Source: Spinellus fusiger (Eukaryota > Mucoromycota > Mucoromycetes > Mucorales > Phycomycetaceae). From it: a DNA stretch of 64,000 nucleotides. The notes under the pieces are model-generated. The model searched no databases. It was not told the DNA's origin and was given only the letters and a program-made list of their open reading frames with translations. The first letter of the stretch is position 1. Each line of letters begins with the position of its first letter. The stretch spans positions 806,001 through 870,000 of the forward strand of contig JALLLS010000004.1 of assembly GCA_025094145.1 (NCBI GenBank), in the 5' to 3' direction. This document shows positions 48,569-59,096 of this stretch, piece after piece. The translations under genes were made by a program, and so were the position numbers.

Positions 48569-48948
48569 GTCTTGTACTTTTCACACATCACAGATATTGG
48601 ATATAAACCATCATACCATGAAATTGAAAACTACAATACTTTAGTTGCATCTATTTCTTTCTCTATTAGTATAAATCTCTTGTTTGTTTTCCTTTGTCAA
48701 AAATATAAAACATAAATACACACGTACATATAATATATAATTATTTAAATAATAAATCAAATTCATCAAGCTAAATAATCCAATTGATGCCTTTTATAAT
48801 CCTCTGTGCATTAGTACTGTTAAGTTGTTTTTATTAGTGATTATTTTACTTTATTATCAATATTAGGATTTGTCTAATATTTTTCCATACATAAAATGTA
48901 ACTATTTTATCTACCAACATTGAGGCGTATTGTAGTTAATGAAGCATA
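48569..48948. other. 3' flank of P450 copy C, shared with copy A
   Basis: Matches the reverse complement of 18177-18556 almost base for base and leads directly into mariner copy C, as on the copy A side. No gene. Confidence 0.8.
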
Positions 48949-50209
48949 CACTATTTTCACTTATTATTGTCGCACTTTTAGAGAAAAATATGTCGCATTA
49001 ATTAATTAAAATTTAGCATAGTAAAAGATTTAAAACTGGCGTATTCTAAGCACCTGAGGCTTTCTTACATTTTAATTTTCTTAAAAAATGAATAACATTG
49101 TGCACGAAGACGGCCAAGGAAATATCTACAATGATGAAGGCATAGCCGTTACAGTAGTGGAGATGGAGGTAGACGAGGAGACGTACCCCATTGAGACGGT
49201 TACAAATTTCGGGATGTACCTTGACCTCAAACCACCCGAGAAGCCAGAAAGAAGAACTGTACAACAATCCGTGGACAGAGATGTCAATACGAACGAGGAC
49301 AACAGAGCTCCTGGTATCCATAGGCACTACAAAGATTCTGAGAAAGAGCAGTTGTTTGTGTTGATTTATGAAAGGGGCATGAGCGTCAGAGCTGCTGCAC
49401 TGAAACTTTAAATCAACCCACGCACTGTTCAGCGATGGCACTCAAACGATCAGCAGAATCCTAAAACATTCATTGCCAGAAAGGAAGGTAGTGGAAGGCC
49501 AGTTGGTAGGCCAGCATTACTTGACGATAGCCACAAAAGATTTTTAGTCGATTTATTGGACGATCAGCCATCTTTAGTCCTGGGAGCAACATCTGCTCAG
49601 GGCCTTGTCAACATAAAAGTAAGACGGCCTCGAATGCTACCTGCTTCAAAGAAGAGAAGAGCTGCTGGATCTGGTGGGCCTTCTCAAAAACAAAACAAAG
49701 GCACTGTTACTGGCCACTATATTAATTTCTTGAGCGATACAATGGATGTCATGGACAATTTTCCAGATGTTTTCAAGGATAATGACTTGATTATAGACAA
49801 CGCTCCTATCCACACGAGTAAAGACATTAAAAGCTTCATTGAAGGCCATGAGTATAGATGTGTCTATCTTCCTCCTTACTCACCAGAGTTGAATCCCATT
49901 GAGCAATTCTGGTCTGTTTACAAAAGCAAATTGAAAAGAGAAAGACTCTTGGAAGAAGAAACTCTGTCATCTAGGATCGCCGATGCATCTAACTAGGTTC
50001 TTCTCAGTGATCTCAAAGGATTTTGTAAATACTCTGTCGATAGATTTGATGATTGCTTACAAGAGAAGCCCTCTTTAACAATAAAGCATTGATGTCGCAT
50101 TTGTCACGTCCAACCTATACGCCATCTTTTAATTTATTAATGCGACAATATTTTTTCCACTTGTGCGACATCTTTTCCAAAAGTGCGACAATAATAAGTG
50201 AAAATAGTG
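48949..50209 (+). mobile_element. mariner/IS630-like element, copy C
   Basis: A 1261-bp element flanked by TA (48947-48948, 50210-50211), starting CACTATTTTCAC and ending GTGAAAATAGTG. It is about 20 bp longer than copies A and B owing to an extra GTGCGACA-containing block near 50150-50172. Directly after its right TA comes a 27-bp remnant of the fold-back arm terminus (50210-50237). Confidence 0.93.
49088..49996 (+). pseudogene. mariner/IS630-like transposase, internal deletion plus in-frame stop (copy C)
   Basis: Same design as copies A and B: TAA at 49409-49411 after ALKL, missing first catalytic aspartate, retained DNAPIH and NPIEQFW blocks. It has a few private substitutions. Confidence 0.9.
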
Positions 50210-50381
50210 TATATCCCAAAAATCTTTGGGTGTGTATCCTGAGGCATTAAATCTCAGATCAGAGGATATCGTAAATCTAAAGCGGAGATACAATCACATT
50301 ATTTCTTTACCTGTCATCACAACACCGACACTTCTACTTGTCTGATATTTTAACAAGTCCTAAAGTGCACTCTAGGCGAAA

Positions 50382-52325
50382 ATGCAGTCGAATCGAAGGT
50401 TCATTAAGAGGGCAGCCACGCCTTCAAAGGAAACTCAGTCCTCCAGTCCATTGTCAAATACTACCTCAGATACACCACAGTCCTTCTCAAGTGGGCGTGC
50501 TTTGAGCAAAGGAATTGCTATTCAAACAGCAGCACCACTACACTCAAAGCTACACACAGAGAATCGCGCTGTAGAAAGTAGTCACTTGCATGAAGACATC
50601 CAACATCACGAGCATCTACACGAGCATCATCCTGAACACGAGAACAGCCATACCAATGAGCATACCCATCCAGGAGAAGTTCATGATGTAAAATAAAAAC
50701 AGACAGGCTATAAGAGAAGGCTAATATGAAAAGGAGAATAGCACTCACATGTAGAGACACACAGTTTTGGTACTCATGACCATGAACATCAACAGACACC
50801 TTCTTACGTTCCTCTGTATCAGACGACAGCTGCTTCTTTATATGAGCCAATGAGCCAAGCTCATGGACACCAGGCTCATGACCATGGACATGCTCATGGA
50901 CACTCTCATGGACACCAAGCCCATGACCATGGACACTCCCATGGACACTCTCATGGACACCAAGCCCATGACCATGGACACTCTCATGGACACTCTCATG
51001 GACACTCCCATGGACACTCCCATGGACACTCCCATGGACACGGACACGACCATAGCCACGGACACGACCATAGCCACGATCATGGACATCACCACACTTT
51101 CCTTACAGTCTTTACACCTCCCCTTCCTTCGTGGTCTAGTACCTTTTCTACATTGGCACCTGCTCAGAAAACACTCTTCACTTGGTTTGTTATTTACATG
51201 GCCCTTGGTCTATGGACATGGACTGCAGCCACCAGCCATGAGAAGCTTTGTAAGTGTACACACACACACACATACTTACCTTTATCCTACAGCTATAGTG
51301 GGCTTTTCTTATTTGTTGATCTTTGATGCATTAGGCATTCTCAACTCATTTGTATCAAGCGTCATCCGCACCCATTCTGCCTACAGTGTCTCCACTACAA
51401 AAAGATCTTTTGGGTAAGCTAGACTCACTCTCCAACACCATTCTTAAAGGATCCTAGTGCACGTCGCCAGGAGATTGTATTTGCATTGGGAGTGATTATC
51501 TACCTACTCTTTGCTACCATGTACAATACAAAAGAAGCCCTTGAGCACTTTTTACTCGAGGGATCGCATGGAGCCCATGATGCCCATGCATCACAAGCGT
51601 AAGTTGTTCTTTTCACTACTATTATTTACTTTTTTTCTTATAGAAACCACAGCATTAGTTTTGGCCTGTTTATTGTTGTATGCATGGGGTTGGTGGCCAC
51701 ATTTGTCTCTAGTGTTGGACTCCAGAACCACGAGTACTTTGTCCAATGTAAGCTACTCATCTCTTTAGCAACAGCACCACTCTTTTATTGATCCATTGAT
51801 CCATCGATCCATCGATTAGACTTGCGCAGTACCAACAGCACCCACAGTGGCGCTTACACTGCCAACCACTCCAATGATAATAGTCCCTTTTCTGTTTTGC
51901 TCTCCAATGTCTATTCTCTCTCCATTGTTGGCTGTGGCATTTCGATTCTTCTTGTCTCTCTCTTCAGCAGTCTAACACCCTCCCTTGACAAGATCATTGC
52001 ACTGGCAGAGTCGGTTGTTATGTTCTTCCTGGCCTATCCCACTGCCGTTGCTCTTGCCAAGGTCCTTCTCCAAATGACACCCGAGAGTGTTCGACAAGGA
52101 GTGGAGGCTCGCCTGATGGAGATACGCCAAGATCCACGTATCACTGCCATTGATAGAGTCCACTTTTGGCAGAACACGTATGGTCACTGTGTTGGTACGT
52201 TGGAAGTGCACATCCGACCCGAGGCAGATGAATCCAGTGTTCTGTGGATGGTCCATGCTGCCTTGGAGGGACTGACAGGGGATGGACAGAAGAGTGAGCT
52301 GACAGTCAGCATTATTAAACTCTAA
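50382..52325 (+). CDS. cation diffusion facilitator (Zrg17/Cis4-type zinc transporter subunit)
   Basis: Six exons, 50382-50687, 50757-51249, 51293-51413, 51458-51598, 51644-51747 and 51820-52325, give 556 aa. After a 250-residue histidine-rich N-terminus (HGHSHGHQAHDHGH repeats) come membrane segments (LFTWFVIYMALGLWTW; IVGFSYLLIFDALGI; QEIVFALGVIIYLLF; SISFGLFIVVCMGLVATF; SLSIVGCGISILLVSL). A C-terminal cytosolic CDF domain follows (RVHFWQNTYGHCVGTLEVHIRPEAD). Zrg17/Cis4 proteins pair with Msc2-type partners to move zinc into the secretory pathway. The transport-site pattern HxxxD is not intact: helix II keeps only Asp (YLLIFDALG) and helix V lacks the acidic residue. That suits a non-canonical subunit of a heterodimer. 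Splice sites of exons 2 and 4 were chosen among alternatives by frame. Confidence 0.85.
50848..51095 (+). repeat. His-Gly repeat tract inside the transporter gene
   Basis: Imperfect tandem 12- and 18-bp units (CATGGACACTCT, CATGGACACCAAGCCCATGAC) encode HGH, HGHSHGH and HQAHDHGH repeats. A histidine-rich segment of this kind is a cytosolic or luminal zinc-binding loop in CDF proteins. The tract is prone to length change. Confidence 0.9.
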
Positions 52326-52433
52326 TAAAACCCCGCTATTATTGATCTTTCTTTCTTTCTTTCTTCCTCCTCTCCTTCCTCTTCCTTTGACTGAGTTTTG
52401 TTCTTTTGGACTGCTGTGAATTGAGCTGGCACT

Positions 52434-53771
52434 ATGGGAGACACTTTGTTCAGCTTCAGTCTCCCTTCATGGGTAGTCTATTGTCTGACCATGACGGGCA
52501 TGACAGGAGTAGCAGCCTCTGTGCTGTTGTATATGTACCAGTGCGACCTGATTTACCCAAGCAATTATCCTACAGATTCACGCACAGAGGTAAGCTCAGG
52601 CGTCATAGTAATAAGCCAATGAGTCATTCTGATACTAGGTGGCCAAACCGTCTGATTTTGATATGAAATACGTGCAAGAAACACTGACGACCAAAGATAA
52701 TGTCAAACTCCATAGTTATATCATTGTCTTGGAGAATGAAGAAGAGGCTAAAAAGTCACCTACGATCCTCTACTTTCATGCCAATGCAGGCAACATGGTA
52801 TATATATATATATATATATAAAAGCACATATGCTGCTGTATATTTTCCTTTAATCAATACGAATTCTTTTTTTTTCTTTCTTCTTCTAGGGACATCGTTT
52901 GCCTATTGCCAAGATACTCCATAAGAAATACCACTGTAACATTGCTATGCTGTCTTACCGTGGCTATGGCTACAGTGAGGGAAAACCCAGTGAAAAAGGA
53001 CTGCGTATTGATGCTCAGGTAATGCCATCCTGGAGATGGAAGAGTTGCAATGATTAAAAAGAAGAGAGACATTAGACACTGTTGGAATATGTCAAAATCC
53101 ACCCTATCCTTCAGCACACTCGACTGGTGGCTTACGGACAGTCCATTGGTGGTGCTGTGGCTATTGACTTGGTGTCTCGTAATGAGGATGCATTCTCTGG
53201 TCTTATGATTGAGAACACCTTCCTTAGTCTGGTAAGGGTGTGGAGCAAAAGAAGAAAACATAGAGAGGCCTTTCTTGATCCCACTCTCTCCTTTGACTAG
53301 CCAAAACTCATCCCGTCTGTGATTCCCATGTTGCGCCATTTCACCTTTCTGTGCCATCAACACTGGCCTTCAGAATCTAGTATCGGTCTTATCGTCAAAA
53401 CCCCCATTCTGTTCTTGGCAGGGAAACATGATGAGTTGATTCCACCTCTACATATGACGACTCTTTGTGCACTCAGTGGGACGAGATCCACCAAGGATTT
53501 CCATCTATTTGAGAATGGAACCCACAACGACACATGTATGCAACCACGGTACTTTAGTATTATGGGAGAGTATTTGAGAAGAAGAGTGGAGTTGCAGGAC
53601 ACAGCAGATGAGTTTAGAGATGATCTTATTGGCACACAGAAGGATTTTGCCAGTGATGATGAAGCAAGTGCTTCCTCAATAAGAAGTGGACATCAAATCA
53701 AAGGAATAATAGTAGAGAAAAGAGAGATGGTTTATAGAGAGATAAGAAAGATGGACAGTAAAGATATATGA
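52434..53771 (+). CDS. alpha/beta hydrolase, Bem46/ABHD13 family
   Basis: Five exons, 52434-52589, 52639-52797, 52890-53018, 53076-53231 and 53301-53771, all phase 0, encode 356 aa. An N-terminal hydrophobic segment (WVVYCLTMTGMTGVAASVLLYMY) is a signal anchor. The family start DLIYPSNYP and the HANAGN oxyanion loop follow. The catalytic triad is Ser171 in GQSIGG, Asp244 in AGKHDELIPP and His275 in ENGTHNDT. Bem46-type proteins are ER or plasma-membrane-associated hydrolases of unknown substrate, linked to polarised growth in fungi. A charged, low-complexity tail of about 60 residues extends beyond the usual end. The gene begins only 108 bp after the transporter's stop on the same strand. Intron 2 contains a TA microsatellite. 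Confidence 0.93.
52798..52820. repeat. TA microsatellite in hydrolase intron 2
   Basis: About eleven TA units immediately after the donor GTATAT. Confidence 0.85.
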
Positions 53772-53846
53772 AAAATAAACAATTGCTACCAGCGCAATAG
53801 ATGAAAAAGCACGCACACAAAGAGAGAAAGAGAGAAAGAGTTGGCC

Positions 53847-54184
53847 CTAGAGTGGGGTTGGAAGCACACGTTGGGATCGCATGGGCAGATGGAGTTTGAG
53901 TGGCCTTGTCGTATTAACAGGTAGTGCCATTGATACTGGTGTGAACAGAGGAACTTCTTTCTCAGTAAAAGACCCTTCCTTCTCTATCAGTCTTGTTTCG
54001 CCGTGGGCCGACATATGAATAAAGTGAGTCCCTTGCCCTTTAGACACGCGTAGTGCCACACCATGACGATTCAGCTGTACTTCATAGACAGTAGACTATA
54101 AATACACCGTGAGTCCTGCCATTCCTATTGCCACTCTTTACACAAGATTACCTTTTCAGTAGAACACGACATGCAGCCACCCAT
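53847..54184 (-). CDS. small protein with predicted myristoylation/palmitoylation start (93 aa), function unknown
   Basis: Two exons, 54184-54152 and 54095-53847, with a 56-bp intron (GTAATC...TTATAG), join in phase 0. The start MGGCMSCSTEK has Gly2, small residues and nearby cysteines, the pattern of proteins that are N-myristoylated and then palmitoylated. This predicts attachment to the cytosolic face of a membrane. The rest is polar, without recognisable domain or transmembrane segment. Its stop faces that of the hydrolase gene 75 bp away, and it lies downstream of the ERCC8-like gene on the same strand. No family is recognised; the intron and lipidation motif are the main evidence that it is real. 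Confidence 0.55.
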
Positions 54185-54281
54185 CTTCAAGAGTCAATTG
54201 AACAAGATACAAAATAATAATAATAAAATGAAGTAGAATGGACTAGTGTATGAAATCCTTGGATTTATATAGAATTTGATA

Positions 54282-55727
54282 TCATCTGTATGTGTAGCCT
54301 TGGCCTCTAGTCTTCCTCACTCTCGCTCCATTGATCCAGGGCACTCTGTCCTTCTTTATTAGCCCAAAAAAGATATTTCTGTTGATTACCTCGTCTATTT
54401 TTGGTACCAACGTGGTGGTGGTGTTGGTGGTGGTGGTGGGGCTCCATACAAGCACCTCTCCTTCCTGCCCTGCCCCTAGGACATCGCCGCCTAGTGTCGC
54501 CACACACATGCAGTTCCCATAAAAGCCACTGAGCCTTTCCACAAGTCTGCCATGGAGGGTCAGGACCAAGACGCTTGTTTCGCTGGGCACATAGAGAAGG
54601 GGTGGCCACACGTCATTTCCAGAGACAGCCATGGCACAGTGGTGATGGCGGCGGACATGGGGACGGACTCCCAAGCCATAATGGGTCCATGCATGGCGAT
54701 GGTTGTACGTGTGCCAATGCTTGATCTTTTCATCCATGCCCAGTGATACAAGTGCATTTCCATCCAATGTGATGATAAGCCCATGAATACTCTGTGGGTG
54801 GGCTCTGTTGTGTGGGTTCTGCAGATCTCCGTTCTCGCTGTCCAGGAGTCCAAGACACGAGGATGCCTTGCGAATGTCCCACAGTCGAATGGTTCCGTCT
54901 TGTCTATGGCAAGGTGTGAATTGAGGGAGAGAGTCAAGTCGTACGATCCAATGTTACCCTCCAGAATAGAGTAGATGGTCTGTCTGTCTTGACCATACAC
55001 ATGTAGACACAGCCCCTGTATGTCCTGTCAGGGTATGTGTAAATGCACCGCTGTTCATGTCACAAAGACGGAGAGCAGGGTCATCGCTGGCACTAGCAAT
55101 AAGACAGTGGCTGGCGATAGGAGACATGGCCTGGTAGTAGACTCTTGTATCGAATTGGAAGGTGGTGGCTGTCTAGGCACAGTTAAAGATGTTTATCCAT
55201 CGTTAAGCACCACCACCACCACCACCACTGTCCATCTTTACCTGCATACAGTTGGTGTCCCATACACATACCCGACCATCCAACCCACTGCTAATAAATA
55301 GACCAGTATCAAAGGGAAACCAGCCTACTGAACTCACAGCAAACGTATGGCCCTGTTCTACACCAGCCATAGGACGAATAGGAGAACGCTGGTCCTGTCC
55401 GTCGTACACATAAAGCAGACCATCCACACCGCCAGACAATAAACTAATCAATAAGCCCACCCTCATCAACACAAGCCAATAAAATAAAAATAAAAGCACT
55501 CCTCACTAGCGATGTTCAACTTGCTCACTACTCATGGCATTCACAGCTCCTGTAGTCAGTGCCATGAGTTTCTATGTCTATGCAGTTCACTCCTCTCTAC
55601 CTCTGTGCACAGTAGTGTACTTCTTTTGACTTGCTTCAAGCTTATAGGCTCTTCGTGTTGTTTCTGCACGCACCACCTGCAGTGGAGACACGATGCCTTG
55701 TTCACGTTGCCTTAATAACCTATCCAT
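54282..55727 (-). CDS. WD40 protein of the ERCC8/CSA (Rad28) family
   Basis: Exons 55727-55601, 55549-55507, 55443-55242, 55172-54958 and 54903-54282 give 402 aa, close to the family's length. The N-terminus (LLRQREQG... RAETTRRAYKLEAS) matches the ERCC8 start, followed by WD40 blades (YLLSGGVDGLLYVYD, ISSGLDGRVCVWD, ASDDPALRLCD, SGGQDGTIRLWDIRKAS, SLGMDEKIKHW). In the family, CSA recruits DDB1-CUL4 ubiquitin ligase to stalled RNA polymerase II in transcription-coupled repair. The C-terminus is ambiguous: the frame used ends at 54282 with a basic tail, while the +1 frame from about 54410 ends at 54307 in WSESEED, more like the acidic family end. A sequence error, length change in the CCA repeat (about 54420-54445), or an unseen intron could explain this. 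Confidence 0.88.
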
Positions 55728-55842
55728 GAATATAAGAATTCAATACCCGAGAGAAGAAAAAAAAAGAAGAAAAAGAAAGGGATCCCTCTTTTATATCTAT
55801 AAATCTATACATATCTCATAGAAAGAATAAGTAGTGTTGATA
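55728..55842. promoter_or_regulatory. shared divergent promoter between ERCC8-like and Sec5 genes
   Basis: Only 115 bp separate the two start codons, which point away from each other. It contains a purine-rich tract (GAAGAAAAAAAAAGAAG near 55752-55780) and TATATCT/ATACATATC strings, but no single clear TATA box. Both 5' UTRs must fit here. Confidence 0.6.
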
Positions 55843-58800
55843 ATGCACGATTACGTTGAAGATGCAGCCATCATGAGGTTTTATGGTATGGATACCCTTG
55901 AAACCGATGTATGGGTGGATGTCACAGAAGACGACATGGCCGAGTCCATGTACCAGCAGTTTGCTCGTCCTCATGAGACACACACTATTCCCGACATCCA
56001 ACCACCAGTAAACAGTGATGGTGACAGTGGACTTAATGATGCCGATCCTCTTGGCATCTACAGTTCTGTGCTTGGCAGGTAAAGAAGAAAAAAGAAGACA
56101 GGACTCACAGAACAACTTAGTGACCTTCCTCGCAACATACCACTGTCTCATATTAAAGAGAGTAAGCGTCTGCCTTTGTCTTTGCTATCAACTTATTCTC
56201 TCTTTATATCCATTTACAAAATAAAAATAAAACTGTCTATTTATCTTTATCTTTATATATTTATATAAATATAAAGAATCGGTGCTTATGATAGGCAACA
56301 GGTCGTTTCAGTCAAAGCAGTTCCTACTACAAGTGCACCAAGACACTTCCTACAATGACCTGGCAAGGGGAGAAGACTACTTGAGACAGAGTGTGAACCA
56401 GCACTCGGAAGCACTCAAGTCCTTGGTCCATACCAATTTCGACCGTTTTGTCAGTGCCAAGAACACCATTGATCATGTCTACGAGGAAATGAAGTCCAAG
56501 CAACTCAACACAGACCAGGATTATGGCACAGGTCTATTGCAAAAGGCACTCCAAGGTAGAGAGACATGGAACATCCCAATAGAGTTAGTAAATGGTGTTA
56601 GAGGCCAATGTAAGGGCTGAACAGATCTACGGCCCCATTGTGGAAAGACGGCAGCGTGTGGACAGAGTGAGAAGCACATTGACTATACTGCAACGCTATA
56701 AATTCTTCTTCAACTTGCCAAGTAGCTTATTGGAGTCGATCAAACAGGCAGGTCTAGTCAACATTCCTCTGTTCCTCCATCGTGTCCATGCTGATTGGCT
56801 CTGTCCACATAGAATAAATACGAAACAGCCATTCGAGACTATAAGCGCGGCAAATACCTCTACCAGACACTCAAAGAAGAGGAAGATGGGAATGCTACCA
56901 ACGAAACCCTTGGCACCAACACACATCAGAAAGTGTTTGACAAGGTCTGGATTCAAGTGACAAAAATCGTCACTGAACTCCAAAATGTCCTGCTCAAAAT
57001 GCTGGCAGATCCCTGGAGAAGTATGGAAGAACAAGAGAAAACCATAAAGTAGGTTTTCATTTGTGATCTAACCCAACAGATAGCAAGACATTCTCAATTG
57101 TGAACTAGCTATCTCTTTGACCTCGATACTGCAGAAGACCCTGCCTGGTTCTATCTCGATAGCCAGTACTTGTGGATTGTTGGGTTGATGAAGGAAACCT
57201 ATGCTACTGGACTTGGACATATCAGAACCGCCATGCATGCCATGGACTTTGAAGAATCCACCGTGGTTCGCATTCTCTCTCTTAAAAAGGCCATTGAACA
57301 ACTATCAACAAAGACCACAGACACAAATGAACATGATGGCGATATTCGTTGCTGGAAAGCCATCTCAGTCCTTGTCCAGTCCTTGTGTGCCCTGCTGCAC
57401 CGTTGTCTGCCTGACTTTTGGCGCTTGTCCAAGGCCTTTATTGAAGGCAAATTTGTGAAAAAGACAAACTCAACTCTAGCACAAGACACTGGACGGCGTC
57501 GTGGCCAGGGCGTGGATCTTGTCAAGGTGGAAAAGTGTCGAAAAATGACCCGTGGTATTGTTGACTTGTACTCTTCTTTACTTTCCGATCATTTTGATCT
57601 GGATGAAAGAACCATGACAAGAAAGATGGCAGATGGCAGTCATCAAGTGATGCTGCCTCGATTCCTGCCTATCAATGCCAATTCTATTCATATGGCAGAG
57701 TACTTTACACGTATTGTCACTGATCTGGCCAACTGTGTCAATGCCATGCATGGTATTCATTTGGCAGGAGATGCCTTTTCTGGTCTGACAGAGTTAATGG
57801 AAAAAGCACGATGGAAGTTTGTGGATGTATTGTGCAAGTTTTGGGAGAGAGGTAGGTTCCAAGTTCTATTCTTTTCTTCTTCTTCTGTCTATGTGCATGG
57901 ACTAATAATAATAATAATAATAATAATAGATGCAAAGACATTTTATATGCTTGAGGATTGGGCTCTTGATATAAAAAGCCCACAATGTACACGTCTCTTG
58001 AAGCGGTACTATGAATACCACAAGTTCTGTGCTCGTTCTGCTTATAAAATGGCAAGTCTAATGCCAGTGACGGACGACTCGGCTCAAGAAAACCATACCA
58101 TTGAAAATGATTACGTGGAAAAAATCCGTTCTTCTTTTCTTGAATCTACTTATACATTCTTGGATGGCCTTGTTCAGCTTGCCTTTTCTGACTATGTACC
58201 TTTGAATGAAAAGGATGAACTTATACTTGCTAAAGAGCGTGATAAAGTAGATGTGCATTCTATGGTAAGCTATGATGGAGACTTCCTTTATTGATATGGG
58301 ATAGGATGTGCGGATTCTATTGACAGTCAGCAATTTATCACACATGAAATCAACTGTTATGCGTAAACTAGTTGGTTTGTTTGAAATAGCCTATCGATGC
58401 AACATGGAAGAAGAGTTAAAGGTACTTCAAAAAAAAACAAGACAATGAGACTGATACATTTAGACACTTGTTGATGTTGTAGACCAACTTGACAGAATAT
58501 TGTTCAATGACTATGTAAAGCGCAGATCTCTGGTGATTAAGGATATCATTCGACAGGGTATTCTGTTAAGTGGTATTGATTGGTATAGTATCTCCAAGCC
58601 AACAGGTAAAGAAAAATAAGAAAGAAAAACAAAGAAAAACAAAGAAAAACATGACTGTATACGCATGGCTCATTCCATTGAAGAGGTTCATTCCTTTGTT
58701 TATGAGGCCTTGATGACACTTGTTATGGTGCATGCACAAGTGAATAGTGTCACTAAACAGCTTGTCCATCGTGCACTGTCTCTCTTGCTGGAGAACATGG

Positions 58801-59096
58801 CGAATGATTGTCTTGAGAGTTTCCGACAAGTAGAGCGCTTTGGTATGGGTGGTATGCTACAAGCAACCCTTGAGATTGAATTTATTCACCAAACACTTTC
58901 TCAATACCTTACGCCTACTGCTTCCGAGACATTACAATTTATTTATCAAACACTTGAGTATGCATACAACCCACAACAACAACATTCAGGCAATCTTCAA
59001 TCGGAACTTAATCATGTAAAGGAATTACTCGTATTTAGCCGTAAAAGCACAGTAGTGCAGTTTTTGTGTTTTAAGCAAACAAGAGAGCGTAAATAA
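55843..59096 (+). CDS. exocyst complex subunit Sec5
   Basis: Ten exons: 55843-56078, 56121-56161, 56295-56555, 56602-56747, 56813-57048, 57109-57851, 57930-58264, 58305-58421, 58464-58605 and 58684-59096, totalling 889 aa. Diagnostic Sec5 blocks are HTNFDRFVSAKNTIDHVYEE, then AEQIYGPIVERRQRVDRVRS, LQRYKFFFNLPSSLLESIK and ISKPTEVHSFVYEALMTLV. Sec5 belongs to the octameric exocyst that tethers secretory vesicles to the plasma membrane at growth sites. Exon 2 (41 bp) was placed to restore SDLPRNIPLSHIKE in frame. The intron after exon 4 seems to use a GC donor (CAG|GCAGGT), because only that join gives the expected NKYETAIRDYKRGK. Length and order of blocks fit the family throughout. Confidence 0.92.
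57903..57928. repeat. (AAT)n in Sec5 intron 6
   Basis: Eight or nine AAT units right before the intron acceptor TAATAG. Confidence 0.85.

Noticed and set aside
50838..51417. MDT-rich and MSMRVS-rich ORFs over the transporter's His tract
   Set aside because: Out-of-frame and antisense readings of the HGH repeat.
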